A DNA stretch of 64,000 bases, taken from Lineus longissimus (Eukaryota > Nemertea > Pilidiophora > Heteronemertea > Lineidae). Below the pieces are notes generated by a model that was not told where the DNA came from, ran no database searches, and was given only the letters and a program-made list of their open reading frames with translations. Within the stretch, counting starts at the first letter, position 1; the number at the start of each line of letters is the position of its first letter. The translations under genes were made by a program, and so were the position numbers. Shown piece after piece: positions 31,799 to 43,700 of the stretch. Where the stretch lies: positions 1,309,501-1,373,500 of the forward strand of contig NC_088310.1 of assembly GCF_910592395.1 (NCBI RefSeq), given 5' to 3'.

Positions 31799-34700
31799 CT
31801 GGACGGGAGGTGTGCTTTAGCTTATCTTTGATAAGTTCAGAAACAATAGGTTTATGGTCTCCAAATGTGCTCTAGGATGTGCCTCTAGAACTTATCAAAG
31901 TCATTTTGAAAAAATATAACCTCCATTTAATCATGTATTCTTTGGCAGTTTTTTATCTGCCAACTAAAGCTATTTCAAGAATAAAAACACAACCATGTTT
32001 TTTGTTGTTGAAAGAATGACACTTCCCAGCCAGCTTCGGGCACTTCAAGAGGTTTTGGTGTGGCCTCAAAATGTCTGGTAGACTCATTTAGTTTTTCATC
32101 AAAAGAAGAGAATGTCGAGAGTTGGAGTTTTGTGGTATTAAATGACTTTCAAGTTATTTTAGATTAACATCTGTTAAGTTTTTTAATTGATCAGAGACAT
32201 GAGGAAGGAATTTGTCTTGTTGGTTTAGTCTTGTCATGACATTGCAATTCTTCAAAGGACTTGAATAGAATCATTCCAGAAAACAGGGGCGAATCCAAGC
32301 GGGGAAGGCTCAGTGGAGTGGACCTCTCGTATTTCAGAAAAACCTTTCCAATTGAACATCATTTGTTGGAAGTTGGAAGAGAATTGACAGGATTTTGTCA
32401 CTAGTGCTGGGGTGCCCTCTTGCTCTGGATCCTGGTTCCCCCTGCAATAGGTCTGGCTATTAATGTGGGTAGGTCAGTTTATATACATCCATCCTTGTCC
32501 AAATGCTTTACTGCACAGCATCTCTGAGCTGGAGTGCAGCTGGACTTCGATTTCCCACTCAGTTATAATAGTTGTCACCAAGTGCTAACCTACATCTTCA
32601 GAGACGAAAGGCACATCCAGAGTGCCACTAATTGAAGTACCTTTGACATTCACAAAAACTCAGAAAAACCATGCTTCATGATGATATAAATCAGTTCTTG
32701 GATAAAAAGTGTTTTCAAGACATCATAAGGGCAGTATAGCATCCTCATCACCCTCCCACAGGAACTCTTTAGAAAGTGACTGGCATTTTCTTGAAACTGT
32801 CTTTTATCGCAACGCAGTGGTCCCTTTCTGTTGATTTTGTTCTGATTATTGTGATAATGAGCTTTGTCAGTTAATACCCTTGGCTTGCATGTCAAGATGC
32901 ATTCCTTATGAGTTTCTGAAAACAAAATTTCATTCATCAGAGAGTGTGAGAAATTTGAGAGAGATGTTTCTTTTGAACAACTGCATTGATGGTACTACAC
33001 CGTCCATCCGACAATATTGGCAAAGCGGAATGCTCGGAGTTATAAATTTCCCTCTCAAAACAGTAATTGTGATTCCAGTAAGATAATATGTGAGATGTTT
33101 CAAGTGCATTCCAATTTGTATTTCCCATGCAGAAACATAGTAGGCCTACATTTTGCGTAGAAGATGTGCATGAAATGTACAGGACATTTGGTCAAGTTGC
33201 GACGAATCCAATTCTGAGAAGTAGGCCTACCAGTAGAGCCTACAAATGTAATCCGTGGTAACCATTAGACCTCTATTCACTCATTGTGCTTCATAGGATG
33301 ATGATGTTGGTGCAGGTTCACCGATACTCCCATTTGTAACTTTGTTAAGTTCTCTAATTTCATCTGGATTGAATCTTCCTGTACTGAAGTTATATGTAAG
33401 GATCTTGGGTGAGTTTTTCTTTTTCACATTTTTTCTCTGCAAATGTGCAGCCAGGGAGGCCAATACTGCATAATGCAGGTGACCTGATAGCCTCAATTAT
33501 TGCCAAATGCAGTGAGTGGCTAGAAACCAGCCCAGAAATCCACACATTCTTTGCCTTTTGTGTGGTTTGGTTTCTTTTGCAAACAGAAGCCCCAAAAATG
33601 ATATGGCCATGTTTTTAAGAACAAGTGCCATACCCCTTGCAATTGTCAAGCATATCTTGCTGGTTATTTTTTTTTGAATAACTGGATTGTTTACCCTTTC
33701 CCTATGCAAACTTGGCCTCAGGGGGAGGACACCTGTTTCTGACCTGTAGCTTGTTCAACACAAAAAAGCAATACTATTGAGACACTGTCACTGAAGACAC
33801 ATAGAAGACTCTGCTCTTTCATTTTTGTCCATCAGCTCCAAGGATCCTTGAAGTATTTGATGATCCTTTGATGACCCACACTCTTTGTCCTGTTATTGCT
33901 AACTGGCCACCCAGGACACTTATCTGGTGTGAATGAGGGGTCAGGGGCTGACATCTTCCTCCTTGTCAGTGAAGTACTTGATGACAAAATGTATTTGGGA
34001 AGCACTTTTCCTAGGCCCTACCATCTTGAAAGCCTATATTGGAGCGTTTATCTCATTTGATATATCAGTTATCAGATCTATCATCTCCCACACAGATTTT
34101 GCCTTTGGGAAGCCTTAAGATTCCCGTGTGAGTATTACAATTTTCTTTTCAAGATGAACATGATGTGATTACTGATGCTTTGGTAAAGGATATTGGTCAG
34201 TTTTTTTCGGGGGTTAGAAAGAACTGGGATCAGGAGAGACCTTTTATCAGGAAATTTATTGAACCATCCAACTCGATCAGTCTAACTTGCCAAAAACAGC
34301 TACCTAAATTGGGATATGAGGCCAGCAAGATAATGAAGCATCATATACCCCTTTCCCCTCTTATACATTTTGTGCTTATGCTGCAGCCTGTAAAGTTTAA
34401 GGTTGCTAACTTGATTCTCTTTCTGCATTGAAATAATTTAAACTTGTGTAAGAGATCATTGGAAAAAGATGGAATACAGCTGGCTGACCATGATGCCCGG
34501 AAGACCCAGCTGTTGAGCATTTTCTAATGAAAAATGAATGTTTTCTTAAATGTAGATGTTGGTTGATGGCTGGACCAATTACTTGTGCACCATTTGACCT
34601 ACGTGAGGTGTGATCCTACCGGCTTCTTGAGGTATGGACTACATGACCGTTGGGACTGCATGATCATGGTGTGATAAGTGAGAGATTGCTACTGATATTG

Positions 34701-35681
34701 GATGCTAAAATTTACCGTACCAGCTATGCAGGAAATTGGAAACACCAGTAGAGAGACCAGGTTTCCGCTCTCCATTCCAAATAGTCTGAAGACCTCTCAA
34801 GCTGGGCTGGAGGTTTGAGGCGAGAGACACTAGGGCATAGCAAAGAGCTGAGCACTGGTGAATCCTCCACTGATGGCTCCTGCCCAAGGGGTGTCTCGCT
34901 CTAGTGACATTCCCTACCATCAGGCTCACCACATGGGAAAAGCCTACTTCCACGACTTGAGCTGTCATGACATTACAAAGTATGAACTTAGGACAGTTTA
35001 CATTGAAGGCCAACTTAGTTCTCTTGATATATCTTGAATGTGAATGCTCACTGATATCAATCACCACTGTGTTCAGAGTTCGAAGAACATTATCAGGAAA
35101 TAAACTTCCCTTCATTAAATTGCATTTGGAATCTTGTTTGCTTTGATATTGAAGTGGAATGTTTAGGACCTTGTAGAATGTTGTGGTTCCTGGGATTGTC
35201 AGGAAACTAGGGAATGTCACTACATATTGTAGGGATAGTCACTCAGTGTAAATGTGTGCTGCCCATATCTCGTCTGGTGGGCTACCTGACCACCACAAGA
35301 CCATGGTTATCTGCATCATAGTCCCAACTCTGTAGTGAAAAAGGTCTACCTAACAGCCAACTTTTACCAAATAATTAGAGACCCCCTCTTTACCGCTTGG
35401 TCAGCGAGTCTTAGTCAGGAAATCATTTGATGAGATTAAATGATTCATGATTTCAGTTAGGCGCCATCATTTTGCAATATTGTGTGGCTTTCAATTGTTA
35501 TTGGAGGAAAAGGTCTCTTGAATTGTCAAGATGACCCCGGACATAGTATGACTTTTAGACTGAATTCATAATATTATCAGATTTAGTCAAGTTTCATTCT
35601 GTCATTTAAAACTAATCTGATTGTCTTGTTTGTAACCAACTGGTGACCTGCTTTTAAGCTTTCTCTCTCAGATTCCATTGT

Positions 35682-35746
35682 AATATCGCAGTCTGTGGAC
35701 AAGGTTTATTGTGGAGGTTGGTTGGTCCACTCACGACTGCGATATT
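35682..35746. ncRNA. 65-nt hairpin, pre-miRNA-like shape
   Basis: AATATCGCAGTC pairs perfectly with GACTGCGATATT, and GTGGAC with GTCCAC after a small asymmetric bulge, leaving a ~20-nt loop. Size and arm length are like a microRNA precursor, but a tiny inverted-repeat element is equally possible. No known miRNA seed was recognised. Confidence 0.25.
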
Positions 35747-36143
35747 CGAATGTGAAATTAGGCAGATAGTTGCTGCTTTGAGTAATGTCTGGTGAGTCAA
35801 TATGCCAGTTGTCCGAAAGATAGGGCTTTTGGAACTAGGTCAGTTGATGTAACTTGTAACATTTCTCTCCCAAGATCAACATTTCTCCTCAAGACGGAAG
35901 ACCTACAAAGTAGAAATATAAAAACATTTAAAAAGAGTTAATGTTGTACTTGTTATGTAAATTACTTATTAGTATGTGTCATTAGTTGCATTGTCTCGCC
36001 ATTGTGAACACTAAATTGGATTTAGAATGTTTGTTAACTCCATAAAAGTTTCCCTTTGTCAATAATTTCAAGTCAATTCTCGAGCACTTGTTGTATTGAT
36101 TATTTAGTCAAGGTGTGGGGCCTGTATTGTCAAGGCATGAAAA

Positions 36144-36200
36144 GTCACATGAAGTCAGAGAAGTGATGTTTGGATATCACTGTGTGTGACTTCGTGTGAT
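36144..36200. ncRNA. 57-nt imperfect hairpin
   Basis: GTCACATGAAGTCA pairs with TGACTTCGTGTGAT (two non-Watson-Crick positions) and the inner GTGAT with ATCAC around a short loop. Possible small-RNA precursor or chance palindrome. Confidence 0.2.
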
Positions 36201-37722
36201 TGTAATACGCATTGAATTTCATTCTGTACTCTTGCCAATAAAGAATAAGGATGATTTGATTCACAAGAACATCTTCTATTTCTGCCTGATAGATTCTTCA
36301 TCAGGCGTTGGCGATCAGCTCATCTGTTCATCCTCCCATAGCTGGTGGATCATTTCTGAAATACACTGCCACAAAGATTGAGCGTACATGTACATGAAAC
36401 AACGGCCTGCTACATGTATGGAAGGATTTTTCCTTCTTAGAATTGCTAGACATTCACTGGTAAATTCAGTTGTTCTTCTGAGTTGTCCTTCGTCTTGCTT
36501 CTGGTGGCAAGTATCTTTCAACCAAATGTCATTCCTAAAGGTTGCCAGGGAAGTCCTTTATTGACATCTTTGAAGGAATGAAAGGAATAGGGATGAAAAA
36601 GTGCTGGGAACTTGAAGTTCTGTTGCGCCCTATTTGACTCATTGGGATTTCCTTTCCCCCAAAAGCTGAAAAGCACAAGGAACTGGTTCACCAATATTTT
36701 GGGAGTTGATGGTGTCTACCAACAGCTGCAATAAGAAGCCAGTTAAGTGAAGCCAATTATACTTATTTAGAAATACCAAGTCCATGTCACATCTCTCACT
36801 ACATGCAATTACTACGGACTTTACAAAGTCAGAGTGACGCCTGTTGTTTCCAAATATGGACACTTTTGACTGTTATGGCCTCTTTACAACCCCATGTCCA
36901 ATTGCTTACAACAGCTAAGTGGTATTGTCAAGGTAGCACTGTATATTATTGGGAACGAGGTCTATGAAGGACATGTGGGATGATCACTTGAGTCGAGGAT
37001 TTCACTGGTGGTGGGGGAAGGTTTTCACATTGGGGATCAGGCAATTTATCAACATATAGTTTCGATTTGTGAGTGAAATTTGATTTTGCATGCAAGCAGG
37101 TTTGATGAAGAATAATGTTTCAGCTTAGCATGCAGTTCAGCGCCTTTAAATCATCACTCTGAAACACCTGGGGTACAATGTTTCAATTTATAATGGATTA
37201 TGTATCAGTGACTCAGTGAGACTACCGAATCCCTCCAGTCTGTAAACCAATAGTTTGTGAATGTTCTCATTGAGCATGAGGAGCAGGAGATAATAATGGT
37301 TTTATCTGGTGACAATCGGGGTGTTATTGGAGTATCTTATTTTTCCTATGTTAGTGCTCTGTAAGGACACTTGAACTTGTTTTCAAACACTTAGGTTTGA
37401 AGTTGAAGTAGCTGTGAAAATTGAACAATTTATTCAATTTGGGTGGAATATAATGATAACCAGCTCTGTGAGTGTGAGTCACTGTGATTGGGCACCAATT
37501 GGATTTATTGGACAAAATGATGTCATCTTCATCCAGTGGGAAGGAGTCTGTCCCAAGCCACTGTCCAATATTGGAGTCTTTTGTCCGCCTGGTGTAGACA
37601 CCAGGTCTTGGTTTTATATCTCATTAGAAGGACGAGACAATCGAACTAAAGTGACCTTCCCAAGGGTAGCCCGCTGATATCTTTCTTTTATTCTTTTACT
37701 TGCAGGCTGTGACATATACAGG

Positions 37723-40700
37723 ATGTACCTGAAAGCATTTTGGTTCTTAGTTTTAGCACACACTATTTCAATATCATTATCATCAAAGGTAAGACCATTT
37801 GTTAAGAAATGTAGTGCACGCCCCCTTTTTATCCAGCTCCTGGATCCACCCCTCTTGTTGAACTCAAGTTCAAGGGTCAAACATGCTAGTATCATTGTTT
37901 TGGTCAGTCTAGCAGTTGGTTATGGACAGTAATAATGTCGTCTCAAGTTTCTCACTGTTTAATGCCATTCTACATGTTCTGTGGTTCATTTATAGAACCT
38001 TTCATGAATGTACGATTTCGCCCTGTCGTGTTTGGGCCCATGTCAGAACCTGTAGGGCTGACCGTTGTTCAACCTTAAGATCTCTGTGTCATTGCTGGAC
38101 ATGATTTCATGGCTGCAGGGGGCCGGATTAATGATGGGAATTTCTCCCCAGATTTGATCCCTAATCAATCTGAACACTGACACCACTTTTTCTCTTGCAT
38201 TAATCTGATTTGGTGCCCAGAACATTGCTAGCCTAGCATAATAAATTGTGATCCATCATTATACCATATCTTGCATTTTTTTAAATATCAACTTTGCAAT
38301 GAATTTGTTGAATCTGTTAAGCTGTTATAGCTGTGTATGAGTTCTTCCAGTTGTCAAAGACTCAAATGTGCATAATCTCACACTATGTTAACCCTTTCTT
38401 GATGAAAGCCTGTACACTGAAACTCACTATTGTCGTTTACAGTTTGCCAAGCAGAATATAGAGGGCAACCTCTGCACTGTTATGTCATTTATTGCATTAC
38501 ATCATACAATTGCAGGTTAGACACAGACGAGATGAATTAGAATACAATTTGGATGAGACGGGATGGGGGCCGTGGGGGTCCAGCAGCGCCTGTACGAGAT
38601 CATGTGGAGGTGGTGTATTTTATCAGGAGAGAGTCTGCCATAATATAACGTGAGTGAAACTATCTTTAAAGTCCTGCCCATAAGTAACTTTTCATGCAGT
38701 GCGCAACATTATGGTTGCACTTCATTCTGCCATTGTGTCTGTCTTGAGCATGTTTCATAAAGTAATTTGCTTGCTCAACTAGTTGTTAAAAAGCTATTTC
38801 TGTTTATCTATTCCAGAGAAGGTGGTACTTGTGTAGGTCCGAGCCGAATATATAGATCTTGTAATCTAAAGGTGAGTTAACCCTTTTAGTGCCGCACAAT
38901 TTTAGGAGGGTGGACACTTCCTGAGGAGTCTTAAGAACAATCGTTCAGTTGTAGCTTAAACAACATCCCCAACTTCTTTACAGTTGATTATACTTCATTC
39001 CCTGTATGGAAAATTTAGGGTACGTTAATTGTGATCGGTACTGTGTCAGTTTCTTTTTCATAACTCTCTGTAAATAGACGTCATGGATTAATCATAGCAT
39101 GCTGTGTCTGCAGCGACATTCCAAACAGATTTGTTTACTAACTGTTTCTTCATGAGGATCATTTGGTACGCCAACCAACAAAGAAATGTTTGAAGTTGTG
39201 TTCTGATAGAAGAATTAAACAAAAATTTAGGTTAAGTAACTTTGGTTAGATATTTTTGTGAGGCATTGTGTGATGTTGAAGTATGTTGGTATCTTCTGAT
39301 CTTGTTGACATGATACTCTGATGTAGGTTGTATACCGTTGGGAAGAAAGTAATGATAGGCCTAACATGCTCAGACAAAATTCAGTAATCCATAAAGGTAT
39401 AGACTAAAGTAATGTATGATTCAATATGTCGGATGGGAATACCAATCTATAGAATGCTCTGTATCAGTCAAACAAGTGTCGATCAGCTGAATCAATGATG
39501 ATGTCACCCTTATTCCTTTCAGCCGTGTCCAAAGGGAACTCCAGATTTCAGAAGTATACAGTGTTCACGTTTTAATAATGTTTCGTTTAATGGAAAATAT
39601 TTTGATTGGATGGCATACTATGCAGGTGAGTGCTGATTGATCATTATCTTTGGAAGTTGCTCCTCGTTGAGTTCAACAATTTTGGTGGGAAAACCTAATC
39701 ATGCATTTTGTCCCCGGTTGTTAAACTTCACTAACGCGACCACCCCGGTAACACGACCATTCAACCTCGGTCCTATGAGTGGTCCTGTTACCGGGGTTCC
39801 AGTGTATTATAAAATCTTGTTCTTTTCAGACTCCACCAAATGTGCTCTGGATTGTATAGCAAGAGGTGAATACTTCTATTCTCGTCTCGCTGAGCGGGTG
39901 CTGGATGGGACACCCTGTATCCCGAAGGAGGAGGGAGTCTGTGTGGAGGGACAATGTCGGGTAGGTAGTCTAGAATCTGATGATTGTCTTCAAGTGTGAC
40001 GTGGTATCTGGATATTCTCTGATATCTCATCTTGGTGTGAGGAGTCGCCGACTTGGAGTGTGTGGCCTGTGGTCCTTGACTTGGCCTGTGGCACAGCCTT
40101 GACCCTGATCTACTAGTTTGTGACCTTAGGAAAGTCACTTAATCTCAGTAAGGGAGCATTGAATTGAACTGTCCATGGCATTTACATGAAACGGCTATGG
40201 ACAGATCTAACAAAGACTGAAGAATGGGCAGTAAGAGCAATGCATTCTACATGTTGTTTTAATCCAATGATCTCTATTTCAGCCCCTTGGTTGTGACCGA
40301 ATGCTTGACTCAAGCGCTGTTGAAGACAAATGTCGAGTTTGTGGAGGGGATGGGTCGTCTTGTTCGACAATGGCTGGCATGTTCATGAACAATGGATATC
40401 AAATCGGTGAGCAGATATCACTTTCTTTCAAATTTTGGAAATACCCTGAAATATACCCCTCAGAGTACCCTTAATAGATACCATTCCTTAGTCGGTAGTT
40501 TTGAAATCTATTCATTCAGATGAATGACATTTAATTGAAAAAGTACTAATTGGTTCTTTCTAATTGTTTCCAGGTTACAATGACCTACTTTTGATCCCTG
40601 CTGGTGCGACCAACATTAAGATATTTGAGCTGGGCTCGAGTAGCAATTATCTTGGTAAGTACTCTTACGATACGATGTCGCCACGGATCTTATCATCTAG

Positions 40701-43700
40701 CGCAATTGTTCAATTATAACGGGCTATTTTGAATCTTTCCTGTGTCTTCTCAGGCAGTTAGCAGTAATGAGGATTCCTTATCGCTATTAAGTAATGATGA
40801 CCGGAGCTTTTTTGTCTGTTGGTGGGTATGGGGCATGGACGTTGGAACATCAGGGGTCAATAGTCTCTCCTTGCACTCCCTGCCTTCTCTTCTTCCAGCT
40901 GTAAGGAATATGTCCGACTTCTACTTCTTGAACGGCAACTGGAGAATCGACTACGAAGGCTCTAAAGAGATTTCCGGTACGACCTTCGAATACAAACGAG
41001 ACCCTTACCGTCACAAATCACCGGAGAGTTTACAAGCGCTTGGACCAACTAAAGAGGCAATCTTTCTTGTGGTGAGAGACATTTTCATCTTTCTTTCTTG
41101 CTAAATCGTGTTTTGAATACAATCTTGAGCACCCTAAATGACCCCCCCCCCCTCAGCCCGCTTACTTGAGACCCATTATTTTATGGTGTAAATGTATAAA
41201 ACCATTTTATAGCTTCTTGAACTTTAGATTCACTTTATAAGCTCATTATCTGCATCTGTATTTGAATCCAATTTTTATCACACTTGATTCATTTCTTCCG
41301 ATAAACTGCATTAGAAGGCTGTATCTAACTGTGAGGTAATATTACAGCATTGTATTCTAATATCCGTGATTATAAAACTTGGTGTCTTGCATTTATTGTC
41401 TTAGTATGTTAACAGTGAACCAATTTGTGTTGTATTATGAACTTGTGACTTTCGTATGACTTTCACTGTGGTGCTGTCGAGAACCGCCCATGTAGCTATG
41501 AATAATTCCTCCTCCTTTCGGCCAGGTTTTAAGACCACCAAGATCGCCAGTTCGTACTGGCAGGCGTCGACACAAGGTTCGTCACCAGCGCATCATAATA
41601 TAACCATAACCATACCTGCCAGCCTCATGAAATACTCTTACATAATCGTATAACCGCCTTCCATCTGTAAATACATATCTTATAAATATTGTAGGAAAAT
41701 GACCTTCTAAAAAGCTGTCAATTACTATCTTTCGGACTATCTTTTGAACGAGACATTCTCAATAAAGGGGGTGGCAGGTGTACTAGTGAGGTTTCTCAAC
41801 CACCCGGCCGCGGTTAGGCCCTACGACGACGTTTATCTATTATGTGAGTTCACCCGAATAATAGATAAACGTCGTCGTAGGGCCTAACCGGGTGGTTGCG
41901 AAACCTCACTACTGATGATCGACTTCTATTTTTGTTCCATGAGCTTAAAGGGACATCAGCATCTAAAGCAAATTGCCTTGACTAAAATCTGTGACTCAAC
42001 CATATAATGCTTGAAATCATTACAACATCTTTTTGGTTAATATATGCAATGTTTTGTTTTCCTAGCCAATTAAGCCATTGACGACTGCATGTGTTGCCAT
42101 CTGGTGGCTAACAGTAACATTTCTCCAGACTCAATTTGCTGTTCAAACTGGTGTCCCTTTAACACGTTCATAGTCCAATAATGAGTATCTAGTTTGCTGT
42201 CTAGCGTAGAGTATTCAAGCTGTTGTCTTTGTTAGATTTCATTGATATGTTTCAGACTAGTGCATCTTAAAGGTTCTTCCAGTTTGCTGTATTCTAGGTT
42301 ACTAACTTTGATGAGATCTACTTTATAGTTTAATTAGTTTTATTTCTTGCAGAGATGCACCACGTTAATAATAGCAATAGACCCACACTTAGTTGCACTT
42401 GCATACTACTTCTACATTAACTGTTATTATTTCTTCAGTTACAGAACACTGATTTATTTAGAGATTTGAGCCTCAGTAGTTACCAGTATCATTGTCATCA
42501 TCATTGTTAGCCTTTAAATTCTTTCACTGTTCAGGAAATACCGTGTAATTGTAATAGCATCCTGATGACCTACTTAATTTGATTCAAGACACTATTCAAC
42601 AAAGTAATTGCTTTGCTTCTTAAACATCAATAATGTCTCCTCGACACTAAAGCTACTGAGGAAAACAATCTTTGAACTACATGTCTAAGCATCTTTCTTG
42701 AAATGGATGTGGGTAACAGGTACCATCTTTTACCACCGACCTTGTGAAGTGAACAGTGCCAGTTCAAGATATGAACCCTCAGAAATATTGTGTTCCTCAA
42801 ATTTCCCGCCCACGACTTTTCAAATGTTGTGTGTTCGATGGTCCCATATTGCAATATTTCAGCCAGAGCATGAGTGGAATGCGGTTGGACTTGAATGAAA
42901 AAAGTATGTCTCCTCTTCCGTTTTGCTACTAGGTTGCCTCAGGCCTGTCGGTGCATGTGACATGTCTTTAACAAAATGCTTTCTTTCTTTTAGTTACTCT
43001 ATCAAGGGCAGAATACAGGCATAGAGTATGAATACTCAATCCCTGTTAAAAATAAAGAGGGACAGGATGAGGTGGCCTACACATGGTCAACTGGAGCCTG
43101 GGGGCAGTGCAGCCAAACTTGTGGTGAAGGTGGGTGGTCTAAGTAGCCAATTTTGTCAGCACGAGAATTGCTTTCCAAATTCATTCTATCGATTCGAGTG
43201 TCATGCTCAAAGACCCAAGTTACTGACTGTTCCTGTGATGAATGTATCAGGTTCAGGTAGTTGATCTTTGGTTCATGAAAGGATTTCATGATACTACTGA
43301 TAGAGAAGAGACGAGAAAAGCTTGTAACATTTCTAAGGTGTGGACTGATTGAGGACGTTTTGTTCATTAAGTGTCTTGATGTGTTAGAGTTGCAACACTC
43401 ATTCTATTTTCTTCAGGCTTCCAAACAAGAACCGTGACTTGTTCAACAGAGACTTCATTGGATGCTGTAGATGAGAATCTCTGTGACCCACAGACCCGGC
43501 CGGCTGATAACCACACCTGTAATCTACAGCACTGCCCAGCAAGGTCAGTTAGACAGAAGAACGAAGATAACATTGTCCAGTTTGTGCCTCCACTATAAGA
43601 CAGGACAATCACAACCTCAAAAATGTCCTCGGAAATGCTGAATAGACAAATTAGACAAATTACTGTTCGGCACAGAGCTCATTTGCCTCCTCATATCCAT

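Larger units (their letters stand above)
27398..37705. other. Long non-coding tract upstream of papilin
   Basis: No convincing coding exon. It holds an imperfect ~70-bp duplication (27795-27930), an MIR/L2-like tail motif near 31455, four hairpins, and a TATA element at 30900. The open frame at 34705-35220 (minus, 171 aa) has no recognisable domain. The tract is probably intergenic sequence plus the first intron of papilin, because the papilin start-codon exon begins with an acceptor (37704-37705). Confidence 0.5.
38516..43129 (+). other. Papilin N-terminal TSP1 plus ADAMTS-type cysteine-rich/spacer
   Basis: Exons 2-3 encode the first thrombospondin repeat ([18 protein letters not shown]). 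Exons 4-6 carry the cysteine-rich part ([17 protein letters not shown], then [11 protein letters not shown]). Exons 7-9 encode the spacer ([14 protein letters not shown], then [11 protein letters not shown]). This cassette is shared by ADAMTS proteases and ADAMTS-like proteins but has no catalytic domain here. Residues roughly 39-330. Confidence 0.9.

Noticed and set aside
33281-33496. Minus open frame with a protein-like end (FSTGRFNPDEIRELNK)
   Set aside because: Isolated, short and unrecognised; no adjoining exon could be found. Could be a decayed transposase fragment but cannot be supported.
34705-35220. 171-aa minus open frame in the upstream tract
   Set aside because: No recognisable domain, no supporting splice partners; kept only as a mention in the non-coding tract.
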